The notes under the pieces are model-generated. The model made no database searches, was not told the DNA's origin, and was given only the letters and a program-made list of their open reading frames with translations. A stretch of DNA of 64,000 nt from positions 1-64,000 of the forward strand of contig CATOTS010000039.1 in the NCBI GenBank assembly GCA_951813625.1. Reading direction: 5' to 3'. Each line of letters opens with the position of its first letter. Within the stretch, counting starts at the first letter, position 1. Source of the DNA: an uncultured Caldilineaceae bacterium (GTDB lineage Bacteria > Chloroflexota > Anaerolineae > Caldilineales > Caldilineaceae). Below, one piece after another: positions 11,301-19,544 of this stretch. The position numbers and the translations under genes were made by a program.

Positions 11301-14300
11301 ACCATCTCGAACGATCTGAGCGGGTGCATACCGGCAGGTCTGCACGATATACGCCACAACGACCTCTGGAGTCTCGGACTGCCGGATTGCGAGGGGACAG
11401 GGCCGACTGCTACGCCGACGGCTACAGGCACGGCCACGGCCACACCGACGGCAACGCCTACGCCGACGCCCACGGCGACGATTTCGGCTGACCCCAGCGA
11501 CCGGGAGGTGTTGGTTGCGTTGTATCATGCGACGGGAGGCGCCAACTGGACGCACAGCGCCAACTGGCTTTCCGGCGAGCCGATCGGAGACTGGTACGGT
11601 GTCACCACCAACGAGAATGGGCGCGTGACCGAACTGCGTCTTTCGTTTAACCGGCTGCTGGGGAGACTTCCAGCTGTGCTGGGCAACCTCGACAGCCTGA
11701 CGTATCTGAACCTGAGGGTCAACGATTTGGGCGGTTTGATTCCGGCCGAGCTGGGCAACCTCGAAAACCTGACGCATCTCCATCTCGAAATCAACGGCTT
11801 TTCCGGGTCGATTCCTGCGGAACTCGGCAATCTCGACAGCCTGGAGGTCCTCAACCTTGCCAACAACACGTTACGCGGTCCGCTTCCGGCCGAGCTGGGC
11901 AACCTCGAAAACCTGAGGGAACTGGACCTCGCCTGGAACGCGGAGTTTGGCGGTTCGATTCCGCCCGAGCTGGGCAACCTTGACAACCTGACCGTTCTCA
12001 ACCTCATGATCACTAAGGTGAGCGGTTCGATTCCGCCCGAGCTGGGCAATCTGGTCAAGCTGGAGACCCTGAGACTTGACTCAAACAGGTTGAGCGGTTC
12101 GATTCCGCCGGAGTTGGGCAACCTGGTCAAGCTGGAGACCCTGAGACTCGGCTCGAACAGATTGAGCGGTTCGATTCCAACCGAGCTCGGCAGCCTCAGC
12201 AACCTTAAAGCGCTGGGGCTGGGCGGCAACGATCTGAGCGGTTCGATTCCAGCCGAGTTGGGCAGCCTGGCCAGACTGATATCTCTGAGCCTTGCCTACA
12301 ACCAGTTGAGCGGCTCGATTCCGCCCGAACTGGGCAGCCTGGGCAGCCTGACATATCTGACCCTGACCAGCAACCAGTTGAGCGGCTCGATTCCGCCCGA
12401 ACTGGGCAACCTCAGCAGTTTGGAGGAACTGCACCTCGCCGCCAACGAGTTGAGCGGCTCGATTCCAGCCGAACTGGGTAGCCTCGAAAACCTGAAGCAC
12501 TTTGAGCTTGGAGGAAACAAGCTGAGCGGTCCGATTCCGGCCGAGATGGGGAACCTCGACAACCTGGAATGGTGGGTACTCGGAGGAAACAAGCTGAGCG
12601 GTCCGATTCCGGCGGCGCTCGGGGACCTCGACAGCCTGGCGCGTCTGAGTCTCAGCAGTAACGAGTTGAGTGGCTCGATTCCGCCGGAGTTGGGCAACCT
12701 AGCCGGCCTGACATCTCTGACCCTATCCAGCAACCAGTTGAGCGGCTCGATTCCGCCAGAGTTGGGGAACGCAGTCAACCTGACGTACGTGCGCCTCGCC
12801 GGCAACCAGTTGAGCGGATGTATTCCCGAGGCCTTGCGGACTGTTACCTACAGCGACTTTGCCAGCCTCAACCTGCCGTTCTGCGGCGACGCAACGGCCA
12901 CGCCGACGGCAACCGCCACAGCGACACCAACGCCAACCGCCACAGCCACGCCGACGGCGACGCCAACACCGACCAATACGCCAACACCCACGGCCACGCC
13001 GGAGGCCTTTACGTCCAGCGGTTCGGGTACATCGTCCGATCCATACATCATCAGCGACCCGGCCGGGGTATCGGCGCATTCGATTCGCAGCTACGTCGCC
13101 GATCTGAATCGGCGCCAGTCGGTCCACTTCCGCTGGGACGTCGGCGACCGCGCCGGCGAATGGACAATCACGACCGACGCGTCGCCGACCGGCCATGACT
13201 TTGACCTCTTCGGCAGGGACGACCGCGGCAGCAGTTGGGACGACCGGGACCGCAGCGGAAACGGAGACGAGCGCATCGACGTCGACGTGCTGGCCGGCGG
13301 CTACATTCACCTTCGCGTTGAGAATTACGACGGCGGCGCGCCGACCGATTTGACGCTTTCGATCGAGCCGCCGGCGATTTCTCTGCAGGTCATTGATCCC
13401 ACAGACACGCCCACTGCGACACCGACCGACACGCCCACTGCGACACCGACCGACACGCCCACGGCGACGCCGACCGATACGCCAACGGCGACACCGACAG
13501 ACACCCCGACTGCAACGCCGACCGACACCCCGACAGCAACGCCGACCGACACGCCAACACCCACTGCCACGCCGGAGGCCATGATGTCCAGCGGGTCGGG
13601 AACCGAGTCCGATCCATACATTGTCAGCGACCCGACCGGCATGACCGCACATTCGATACGCAGCGTCGTCGCCGACTTGCGGGCGCGGCAGTCGAAGTAC
13701 TTCCGCTGGGATGTCGGCGACCGCGCCGGCGAATGGACAATCACGACCGACGCGTCGCCGACGAGCCATGACTTTGACCTTTACGGCAGGGACGACCGCG
13801 GCAGCGCCTGGGACGACTTTGGCACCAGTTACAACGGGGACGAGAGCATCACCATCAATGTGCTGTCCGGGGCACACATCGTTCTACGTGTTCGGAATTA
13901 CGACGGCGGCGCGCCGACCGATTTGACGCTTTCGATCGAAGCGCCGGCCGCGGCTGACCCGCCGGTCTCCGATCCAACGGACACACCGACTGCGACTGCG
14001 ACGCCGACCGCAACGGCGACTGAGACTGCGACATCAACGCCAACCGCTACAACGACCGCTTCAGCGACGCCGACCGACACGCCGACAGTGACGCCCACGC
14101 CGACGGCCACGGTCGACCTCAGCGGCGTTTCGGACAGGGACGCGTTGGTGGCGCTCTACAATGCGACCGACGGCGACAACTGGAGGCTCAACGACAACTG
14201 GCTGAGCCAGCAGGCGCTCGAAACCTGGCGCGGGGTGACCACCGACTCAAACGGTAACGTAATAATCCTGCTGTTGCCCGACAACGAATTGAGCGGCTCG

Positions 14301-16865
14301 CTTCCGGCCACGCTCGGCGCGCTTGATGAACTGATCTCTCTGAATTTATCCAACAACAATCTGAGCGGTTCGATTCCGGCCAGGCTCGGCGCGCTTGATG
14401 AACTGCGCGCTCTGTCGCTAAACAACAACGATTTGAGCGGGTCGATCCCAACTGAGCTGGGCAACCTGGAGAATCTGGAACGGCTGTGGCTGGACAACAA
14501 CGATTTGAACGGGTCGATTCCAAGCGAACTGGGCAACCTCGACAAACTGACGCTGTTGAGACTCCATAACAACGATCTGAGCGGTTCGATTCCAGCCGAG
14601 TTGGGCGACATGGCCAGCCTGGCGAAGCTCCTCCTCTCGGGCAATGGATTCAGCGGATGCATTCCCGATGTTTTGCGCAATGTCAGCAGCACCGACTTGA
14701 GTGATCTCAGTTTGCCATTCTGTACGGAAGGTTCCGCCACCGCCACGCCGACACCCTCAGCCACAGCTACGCCAGATCCTGACGCCACCGCCACGCCGAC
14801 ACCCACAGCGACAAATACGCCGGATCCTCAAATCGCGACGACGGAGAGGGCGGCGCTGGTTGCGCTCTACAACGCCACCGACGGCGCCAACTGGACCAAC
14901 AAGACCAACTGGCTGAGCCAGGAGCCGATCTCGACCTGGTACGGCGTGTCCACAGACGGAAACGGGCGCGTTACGGAGCTGCTTCTTACAGACAACGGGC
15001 TGCGCGGGACGATTCCGGCCCTGAGCGCCCTGACCGGACTGGAGCGACTGCACCTGGGCAGCAACGATTTGAGCGGGACGATCCCCGATTTGAGCGTCCT
15101 CACCAACCTGGAGTATCTGAACCTGCAACTCAACGATTTGAGCGGGACGATCCCCGATTTGAGCGCGCTCACCAACCTGGAGCAACTGTATCTGAACGAT
15201 AATGATCTAAGCGGACAGATCCCCAGTCTGAGCGCGCCCACCAACCTGAGGTTTCTGTACCTGGGATACAACGATTTGAGCGGGACGATCCCCAGTCTGA
15301 GCGCGCTCACCAACCTGCGCACGCTGAACCTGGCCGGAAACGATTTGAGCGGGACGATCCCCGATTTGAGCGCGCTCACCTTCTTGGCTAGCCTTTATCT
15401 CCACAATAACCAGTTGACCGGATCGGTCCCGGACCTGAGCGCGCTGACCTACATGAAATATCTGTACCTGCACGACAACGATCTGAGCGGGCAGATTCCG
15501 GATGTGGGCGCGCTCACCAGGCTGCGCGTACTCTCGCTCAGCGACAACCAGTTGAGCGGGTCGCTGCCGGACCTGAGCGCGCAGACCGAACTGAGGGAGT
15601 TGAAGGCCGAAAGCAACCAGTTGGGCGGGTCGCTGCCCGACCTGAGCGCAAATAAAGAGCTGGAGAAGCTCAACCTGAGCGATAACCAGTTCAGCGGCCA
15701 GATCATGGACCTGAGCCTGCTGACGGACCTGACGCACCTGGATTTGAGCAGCAATGAGTTGACAGGGCCTGTACTGAATCTGAATCTGCTCACCAACCTG
15801 ACGGCGCTGTCGCTGGGCGGGAACAGCGGGCTGTGCCTGCCGGGCGGGGAGATTGCAGCGGGATCGAACAGCGTCGTGACGACCCATCTCAACAGCCTCA
15901 ATCTGCCTTCGTGTTCGGACAGTGCGACGCTGACGCCGCCGGGCACGCCCCAGAACCTGACGGCGACGGTCTCCGGCAGCCAGGTCGCGCTGAGCTGGGA
16001 TGCGGCGACGGATGCGACCGGCTACGCGTTGCGGGCGTGGGACAGCCTCGACCGCGAGTGGGGCGCGCTCGGCGGCACGCTGACCAACGCCAGCTACACG
16101 CACACCGTGCAGACCGACGGCAGAAACTACTATTACCAGGTCCGGGCGCAGGGTTCGAACGGCGTTTGGGGGAACTGGTCGGACCGGGTTCATGCGGTCA
16201 TAGGCACGCACCAGTTTCAGCCGCCGCCGGCATCGTTGGGGCTGGACATCTTCTATCAGAAATACATCGACGTCGCCGGCGTGACCATCGTCGCTCCCGG
16301 CGAGGTTTCGGACGCGAAGATGGTCGAGGCGCGCGGGGTGGTCAGCGATATGGTTTCGTCGCTCAAGGGCGACCTGCTCGCCACGCTCGTCGCCAACAAG
16401 ACCCAGGTGTCGATCTACAAGTACGATGAAGACAAAGGCAAAGTCCGGCAGTTGCCCGAATTCTCATGGCTGGGGTCCGACTCAGGGGGTTATGCACATG
16501 CACGTTCCTCGGGAGGGTGGATAGCAGGCGTGCCAGAAGCGGATCAGGGTTGCTATGTTCTAGTCCACGAGGTCGGGCACTTGGCGCACTTTGCGGCTTC
16601 TGCGCAGACGGATGGAGCGGATTTCGATGACCGTCTTGAAACCGCGTACCGGGCGGCATTGGACGGAGATCTGTGGGAGGGTGAGTTCGCGCGGTCAAGG
16701 GCCCTTGAATATTTTGCCGAAGCGGTGTGGTTCTGGGTCAGGGGTTCGGTGCCGGATTCGCTGGCGGCGGAAGAGACCACGCTCGCCGAATACGATCCCA
16801 CTGTCGCGGCGCTGGTTACGGAGTTGTTCAACGAAGTGACGCTGCCCGCATCCTGTGATGACTGA
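5355..16865 (+). CDS. Giant secreted LRR/FN3 mosaic protein with Thr-Pro linkers and a C-terminal zincin-like domain (3,836 aa)
   Basis: An exported surface or secreted protein. A signal peptide covers residues 1-38 (hydrophobic core AWLAAALLTVCLALL, cleavage near ASAQED). Domains in order: FN3 (~42-135), FN3 (~258-355), LRR block 1 (~387-807, about 15 repeats), LRR block 2 (~835-1158), pre-peptidase-like beta domain (~1186-1312), Ig-like domain (~1353-1457), FN3 (~1560-1640), LRR blocks 3 (~1670-2015) and 4 (~2045-2510), two further beta domains (~2552-2678, ~2742-2873), LRR blocks 5 and 6 (~2922-3125, ~3162-3520), FN3 (~3525-3620) and a C-terminal domain. LRRs are of the plant-like LxGxIPxxLG type, and each block opens with an N-cap containing ALVALYNATDG. 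(TPTDTPTA)n linkers join the domains. The C-terminal domain has HEVGH (3738-3742) and EYFAEA (3785-3790), a gluzincin-like arrangement. The start is TTG with AGAGGAA about 10 bases upstream. No LPXTG or other anchor is visible. Confidence 0.9.
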   Translation: MAVKRISSFSKILFAWLAAALLTVCLALLSAVDDASAQEDVKAIHNLALESTEPGELEITWDVPTETPVDYRVSWARVGDNFKTWTDLSGNAFPTTNSYTVSGLDEGVRYKVQVRARYQGTGDGRPGAWSEQVEADIAASPTATPTHTPTFTATPTFTATPTDTPTATPTFTATPTATATPTDTPTATPTATATATPTATPTDTPTATPTATATATPTATPTDTPTATPTFTATPTDTPTATPTPTDTPTATATPTPGDDRSIAAVRLVSSQAGVLEVTWDAPEETPVDYRLSWARTDEGFKTWTDSSGNAFPATNSYTITGLDEGQRYKVKVRARFGDGSGDWSEIVRADVASAATDTPTPTETSTATPTDTPTATPTPTATVEGNSAATDREALVALYNATDGANWRVDDNWLSQEPLGTWSGVTTDANGRVTGLALMGNELSGSIPSELGDLDQLQSLQLYNNQLTGTLPAALGNLNSLQELHFSNTRLSGSIPSELGELDNLERLYLYDSQFSGWIPAALGNLENLEELDLSHNQLSGSIPAELGDLGALEELSLQGNQLTGTIPSELGDLDNLKGLYLNHNELTGSIPVELGDLDDLEFLDLQYNQLSGSIPAELGNLEDLEDLLLMRNQLTGSIPVELGDLGALVRLGLNHNVLSGTIPSELGNLANLGIFTAEQNQLTGPLPAELGNLDNLGTLLLFDNVLTGTIPSELGNMDRLSNLRLSNNQLSGSIPVELGDLSKLESLYLSNNRLTGTIPAELEDLEELTSLYLASNQLSGCIPAGLRTVPNNDFASLSLPFCADAAATATPTPTPTATATATPTPTPTATVEGNSAATDRAALVALYNATDGANWTNKTNWLSQEPIGTWYGVTSDANGRVTELRLGGNQLNGAVPAVLGNLDKLEDLYLDHNQLNGTIPAAIGDLGSLEYLNLASNQLTGTIPSDLGNLENLLALSLGNNPLGGGIPAELGDLDNLRILTLENSQLSGKVPAFLGSLDHMRLLDLSANQLTGPVPSQLGDLDGLRHLNLSFNTLTGTIPAALGGLDELENMSLRNNQLTGTIPSELGGLDRLKYLYLQDNQLTGTIPTALGDFANLQTLNLANNQLTGAFPTFLLDIRSLTSLYLSGNSISGCIPPLAVNLLEGNELTSLGLPICATATPTATATETPTPTETPTPTPTATPEGFTSSGSGSSSDPYIVSDPTGVTAHSILDHVADLNRRDSVYYRWDVGNRAGEWTITTDASPNGHDFDLYARDNQGSGWDDRDRSFDGDEEVTVDVQAGGHIVVRVQNYDGGAPRDLKLSIEPPLAFSLQVSDPTDTPTATPTDTATATATPTPTDTATATPTATPSLTASLEDVPARHTGAAFNFRVAFSEAIDTSAADLRDHALLVTGGTVTGAEQVDGRSDLWQFTVAPNAGADVWVILPATSLCSAEGSICTAGGKPLFNRTEATVRATTPTDTPTPTDTPTATATDTPTATPTDTPTATPTDTPTATPTDTPTATPTDTPTATPTDTPTATPTDTPTATATDTPTATATDTPTATPTDTPTATATPDDPATQTESITPLWDFVEDVILVTWDAPASGSVSHYILSRTHEEQGAEVVTTIRVESASTSYLDSDVDIGNTYEYAVTAHFNAPTPTDTPTPSATATPTATPTPTATPTAEGDISPDRDALVALYNATDGPNWTDDDNWLSSKPIGTWNGVTTDANGRVTELRLPGNRLYGALPAALGDLEELKHLDLNDNWVVRYIPTALEDLDNLTYLDLSSTFLDGSIPAWLGNLDSLSHLDLSDSSLEGSIPAALGKLDSLTHLDLSLNSLNYAIPVALGDLDNLTYLDLQRNSLDGSIPAALGNLGSLTYLNLDRNDLGRSIPSALGDLANLQEFHAEFNQLTGSIPPELGSLANLQELVLAHNRLSGPIPTEFGSLSNLQRLKLSSNGLTGSIPAELGSLTSLTYLNLIFNELTGTIPTELTNLANLTYLTISNDLSGCIPAGLHDIRHNDLWSLGLPDCEGTGPTATPTATGTATATPTATPTPTPTATISADPSDREVLVALYHATGGANWTHSANWLSGEPIGDWYGVTTNENGRVTELRLSFNRLLGRLPAVLGNLDSLTYLNLRVNDLGGLIPAELGNLENLTHLHLEINGFSGSIPAELGNLDSLEVLNLANNTLRGPLPAELGNLENLRELDLAWNAEFGGSIPPELGNLDNLTVLNLMITKVSGSIPPELGNLVKLETLRLDSNRLSGSIPPELGNLVKLETLRLGSNRLSGSIPTELGSLSNLKALGLGGNDLSGSIPAELGSLARLISLSLAYNQLSGSIPPELGSLGSLTYLTLTSNQLSGSIPPELGNLSSLEELHLAANELSGSIPAELGSLENLKHFELGGNKLSGPIPAEMGNLDNLEWWVLGGNKLSGPIPAALGDLDSLARLSLSSNELSGSIPPELGNLAGLTSLTLSSNQLSGSIPPELGNAVNLTYVRLAGNQLSGCIPEALRTVTYSDFASLNLPFCGDATATPTATATATPTPTATATPTATPTPTNTPTPTATPEAFTSSGSGTSSDPYIISDPAGVSAHSIRSYVADLNRRQSVHFRWDVGDRAGEWTITTDASPTGHDFDLFGRDDRGSSWDDRDRSGNGDERIDVDVLAGGYIHLRVENYDGGAPTDLTLSIEPPAISLQVIDPTDTPTATPTDTPTATPTDTPTATPTDTPTATPTDTPTATPTDTPTATPTDTPTPTATPEAMMSSGSGTESDPYIVSDPTGMTAHSIRSVVADLRARQSKYFRWDVGDRAGEWTITTDASPTSHDFDLYGRDDRGSAWDDFGTSYNGDESITINVLSGAHIVLRVRNYDGGAPTDLTLSIEAPAAADPPVSDPTDTPTATATPTATATETATSTPTATTTASATPTDTPTVTPTPTATVDLSGVSDRDALVALYNATDGDNWRLNDNWLSQQALETWRGVTTDSNGNVIILLLPDNELSGSLPATLGALDELISLNLSNNNLSGSIPARLGALDELRALSLNNNDLSGSIPTELGNLENLERLWLDNNDLNGSIPSELGNLDKLTLLRLHNNDLSGSIPAELGDMASLAKLLLSGNGFSGCIPDVLRNVSSTDLSDLSLPFCTEGSATATPTPSATATPDPDATATPTPTATNTPDPQIATTERAALVALYNATDGANWTNKTNWLSQEPISTWYGVSTDGNGRVTELLLTDNGLRGTIPALSALTGLERLHLGSNDLSGTIPDLSVLTNLEYLNLQLNDLSGTIPDLSALTNLEQLYLNDNDLSGQIPSLSAPTNLRFLYLGYNDLSGTIPSLSALTNLRTLNLAGNDLSGTIPDLSALTFLASLYLHNNQLTGSVPDLSALTYMKYLYLHDNDLSGQIPDVGALTRLRVLSLSDNQLSGSLPDLSAQTELRELKAESNQLGGSLPDLSANKELEKLNLSDNQFSGQIMDLSLLTDLTHLDLSSNELTGPVLNLNLLTNLTALSLGGNSGLCLPGGEIAAGSNSVVTTHLNSLNLPSCSDSATLTPPGTPQNLTATVSGSQVALSWDAATDATGYALRAWDSLDREWGALGGTLTNASYTHTVQTDGRNYYYQVRAQGSNGVWGNWSDRVHAVIGTHQFQPPPASLGLDIFYQKYIDVAGVTIVAPGEVSDAKMVEARGVVSDMVSSLKGDLLATLVANKTQVSIYKYDEDKGKVRQLPEFSWLGSDSGGYAHARSSGGWIAGVPEADQGCYVLVHEVGHLAHFAASAQTDGADFDDRLETAYRAALDGDLWEGEFARSRALEYFAEAVWFWVRGSVPDSLAAEETTLAEYDPTVAALVTELFNEVTLPASCDD
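5770..6127 (+). repeat. In-frame Thr-Pro linker repeat 1 of the giant protein
   Basis: Low-complexity coding DNA built from 6-bp and 24-bp units (ACGCCGACTGATACGCCG-like) that translate as TPTATPTDTPTA. A 63-bp block is repeated three times almost exactly between 5890 and 6060, so the length is prone to change by slippage or recombination. Confidence 0.9.
9727..10025 (+). repeat. In-frame Thr-Pro linker repeat 2
   Basis: About 12 units of roughly 24 bp coding for TPTDTPTA. Its antisense reads as an open Val-Gly-Val-rich frame, which is an artefact of the codon repeat. Confidence 0.9.
13390..13578 (+). repeat. In-frame Thr-Pro linker repeat 3
   Basis: About seven units of the same 24-bp period between two pre-peptidase-like beta domains of the giant protein. 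Confidence 0.88.
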
Positions 16866-17280
16866 CCCTGAAGATGCGGCCCAGGACAGCTGCCGGGCCA
16901 AAAGGTCCGGCTTTCATCGCCGCCTGTAACAGCCGTAACTCGAAAATCTGAACTGCCGTAACTCGAACAGCAACATCCGTATCCGTAACTCGAAACTCGG
17001 AAAACCTGCCGCCAGCACCCTCCTCAATCTCTCGCGTCTATGCAGTTCGAGTTTTGATTTCCGAGTTTCGGCATTCACGCTAGACAGCCAGACAGCCCCT
17101 CAGCCGCCCCCCTGGACCAAAGCCCCGCGTAGGCCCTCAAAGTAGACCCCGAACAGCAAGCCCCGAAACTCGAAGCTCGAAAACCAGTAGCCAGTTTCCG
17201 GTTGCCGGTCGCCAGTAACACCAGTCGCGCACGCTGCCGTTGACGTTGCCAGCCACCGACCACTGGCAACTGCCGTTGAC

Positions 17281-17313
17281 GTTCTTCGTGGAGATTCGTG
17301 CAAATTCGTGGAT
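17281..17313 (-). repeat. CACGAATTTGCACGAATC word repeat, copy 1
   Basis: The minus strand reads ATCCACGAATTTGCACGAATCTCCACGAAGAAC in outline. It is one of six copies in this window. Confidence 0.9.
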
Positions 17314-17352
17314 CAGGCAGTTGACGTTGCAGTTCCGAGTTTCGGCAGTTTT

Positions 17353-17415
17353 GGACGGTCGGGCCTGACGGCCCTCCCTTGTGCGGGGGGACTCCCCCCG
17401 CAACGCCCCCCTGAT
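17353..17415 (+). repeat. Double-hairpin dispersed repeat, copy C
   Basis: Core element only (GGACGGTCGGGCC to CGCCCCCCTGATG), with one variant base in the first hairpin loop (TGA instead of TGC). Confidence 0.9.
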
Positions 17416-17756
17416 GTTCTCCCCCGCCAATTTTGGGGTCATTGCGGCCGTGTCCCCCCAAAACCGGTAGACAATTCCAGCCACCGCTGGCATGAATTCC
17501 CCTCCAGACAGTTCCCACCCCAAAAGTGGGATGCACCCGTGATTGCGTTTCTTTTGACTGATACAAATGTGCTACACTGCTATGTTGAACCACACAGCGA
17601 GCCGGGGGAGAATGCTTGATTGACGCGCGCAAGCTCTGTCAGTTGATGGGTTGTTCTCGGAATGACGCGGAGAGACAGAATAGCCGGCGAAAGGACCTCG
17701 TGGAACAGGTGAAATAGTTGACATAAACTATCGACACGCTCTCGGAATTTCCGATT

Positions 17757-18247
17757 GTGACCGACCAGCAGTTCCAGGGGTTGCTGCAAATTTCCAAGAC
17801 CATCGCCAAGAAAACGCCCGGCACAGGTTACACAGAAGAAAGTAACCAAAAACGCTGCGATTTGGAGGCGCTCTCGGACAACGGTGAGAAGTCTTCAGTC
17901 TTCATTCGACAGAACAGCGAGTACATCAAGAATTTTCGATAGGTCTGCGCTACCAAACAAACACAAAGGCGTTGGGAATCATCGCGCTAGTCCGCTATAA
18001 CGGCGCTCAAGGAGAGTCCAGCCGCCATCCGGACGGGCATTAGGCTCTACCCCACATTCACCGCATCACCGCGCAAGAGATAGCAAGTGGAAGTGTGCAG
18101 CCGCAGGAGCAACATCGAGAATTTACTACCCGATACAGCACTCTTGAACAAGCCCTCAAAACATTCTTTGAGGATATCGGCGTATTAGGCTACGCAGAGC
18201 ATTTCCCCGAAGCGCTTCAACCGAGGCTTTTCGATGAACATCAATAG
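17757..18247 (+). pseudogene. DUF6978-like protein, broken by a frameshift and a nonsense codon
   Basis: A GTG at 17757 opens a frame with the DUF6978-like beginning TDQQFQGLLQISK, but it stops after 61 residues. In another frame the protein continues as IGLRYQTN...RYNG, after an apparent one-base loss near 17935 (NF then IGLRYQ). It meets an in-frame TAG in SRHPDGH*ALPHIHR, where Tyr is expected, and runs on as TRYSTLEQALKTFFEDIG...PRLFDEHQ to a TAG at 18245-18247. That end overlaps the ATG of the next gene, the usual layout of a two-gene unit. One frameshift plus one substitution-type stop point to real decay rather than sequencing error alone. The family name is from memory of its sequence and its function is unknown. 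Confidence 0.6.
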
Positions 18248-18947
18248 CATTCGCGAGTCCCTGAATACCCCCCGCACTGTCGGCTTCGACCTCTACGAGC
18301 GCCGCCCTGGTAACCAACAGCTCATCCTTCCCATCCACCACGAAGACGGCGACATGGTGGAAATCTATCTGCAGGAAAGCCCAAAAGGAGATGCCTACGT
18401 CCGCATCTGTGACTATGGCCTCACCTTGATGCGTCTTTCCTACACCTACGAAATCTCGACTCCCGCACGTCAGCGGATTTTCGACAGCATCCTTATCAAC
18501 AACGGCGTCGCCAACGAAGAGGGGAACCTCTATCTCGACACCCATCTTGACAAACTCTCTGAGAGCATTCTCCAGTTCGCTGGCTGCGCGCAAAAGGTGT
18601 GCAACATGCGTTATTGGAGTAGAGAGATCATTCGCAGCGCCTTCTACGATGACTTGGAGGACCACATTAGCGCTAAGATGACAGCGTATTCTCCGGTCCC
18701 CGATCAGTTTCCCCTTCCGGAATATCCGATCTGCGTGGACTGGTCCCTGACCTATGAGAGTTTCAGGTTTTACGTCTTTGGCGTGCACAGCAACGATAAA
18801 GCAAAAAATGCTGCCCTTGCGCTGCTTGAATTCAAGCAGGCGTCTCTGTTGTTTACCAGCCTGGTCGTCCACGAGGACATGGAAGCGCTTGGCAAAAAAG
18901 AACATATCTACCTAACCCGCAACGCCGACAAGCAGTACCCGGGTTAG
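18234..18947 (+). CDS. DUF1828 domain protein
   Basis: A 237-residue soluble protein of unknown function. The N-terminal part, with IHHEDGDMVEIYLQ and VRICDYGLTLMRLSYTYE, resembles the DUF1828 family; the C-terminal half, with FGVHSNDKAKNAALALLEFK, resembles the DUF1829-type tail. Its ATG at 18234 overlaps the 3' end of the preceding broken frame, so the two were probably translated together as a module. It ends ADKQYPG, which may be slightly short. Such pairs are typical of accessory DNA. The pair lies between inverted repeat arms (17275 and 19177). Confidence 0.7.
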   Translation: MNINSIRESLNTPRTVGFDLYERRPGNQQLILPIHHEDGDMVEIYLQESPKGDAYVRICDYGLTLMRLSYTYEISTPARQRIFDSILINNGVANEEGNLYLDTHLDKLSESILQFAGCAQKVCNMRYWSREIIRSAFYDDLEDHISAKMTAYSPVPDQFPLPEYPICVDWSLTYESFRFYVFGVHSNDKAKNAALALLEFKQASLLFTSLVVHEDMEALGKKEHIYLTRNADKQYPG

Positions 18948-19091
18948 GTAGACTTCCAAGAAACAGGCAACAAGGATATTCCACGACTTGTCGGTGTCTC
19001 CGCGTAGTCCGGTCCTCCAGCCGGCGCAAGATGTCTTGATAAGTTGACGAGAGAATGCCCTCTCCCCCTTCCCTCCCGCCGCGCAGCCCCT

Positions 19092-19175
19092 CTCTCCCCG
19101 CGAGCCAACCCGCGCTCGCCTGGCATAGCCGCCAACCGGCCCCTAACCACCGGCCCCTGAAGTGACGGAATTCCC
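19092..19175 (+). repeat. Direct repeat downstream of DUF1828 (copy 1)
   Basis: Shares about 75 bp with 20690-20768: both contain CGCCTGGCATAGCCGCCAACC (here GCTCGCCTGGCATAGCC), then CACCGGCC and CTGAAGTGACG. One copy lies 145 bp after DUF1828 and the other about 65 bp after the YgiT-like gene. Confidence 0.8.
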
Positions 19176-19395
19176 CGGGTGCACCCCACTTTTGGGGTGG
19201 GAATCGTCTGGCGGGGGTTCCATGCCAGCGGTGGCTGAAACTGATTGCCGGTTTTGCGAGAGGCACAGGGCCGGCGCAGGGTCGGCAAAGGGCCTGCCCC
19301 TACCGTGGCCGCGGCATTCGCTGATTTGGGGGCGGTGCGATGGGCTGCAGGTAGCGCACGGCGGCATTGACGCCACACTCGGCGCGGGGAGGACA

Positions 19396-19456
19396 TCAGG
19401 GGGGCGTTGCGGGGGGACTCCCCCCGCACAAGGGAGGGCCGAAGGCCCGACCGTCC
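19396..19456 (-). repeat. Double-hairpin dispersed repeat, copy D
   Basis: Inverted core copy within the right arm, with both hairpins intact (GCGGGGGG-ACT-CCCCCCGC and GGGCC-GAA-GGCCC). Confidence 0.9.
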
Positions 19457-19509
19457 AGAACAGCCGGAACTCGGAAGGGCCGAAACTCGAACTGCAACGT
19501 CAAAGGCCT

Positions 19510-19544
19510 AATCCACGAATTTGCACGAATCTCCACGAAGAACG
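19510..19544 (+). repeat. CACGAATTTGCACGAATC word repeat, copy 2
   Basis: Reads ATCCACGAATTTGCACGAAT followed by CTCCACGAAGAAC; it forms the outer part of the right inverted arm. Confidence 0.9.

Larger units (their letters stand above)
17275..17538 (+). repeat. Left inverted arm flanking the DUF6978-like/DUF1828 module
   Basis: Read outward to inward it begins GTTGACGTTCTTCGTGG, then GATTCGTGCAAATTCGTGGAT, the double-hairpin element, and ends near CCCACCCCAAAAGTGGGATG. The reverse complement of 19177-19549 shows the same blocks in the same order, apart from roughly 90-110 extra bases. Confidence 0.75.
16866..17756. other. Repeat-rich intergenic region, no gene supported
   Basis: After the giant gene comes a stretch built from words like GTAACTCGAAA and ACTCGGAAA (16930-17070), then CCAGT/GCCAGT words (17180-17275), then the left arm of an inverted repeat (17275-17538) that includes a CACGAATTTGC word and copy C of the double-hairpin element. 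From 17540 to 17756 the DNA is ordinary and leads into the DUF6978-like frame. I see no credible gene. Confidence 0.7.
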
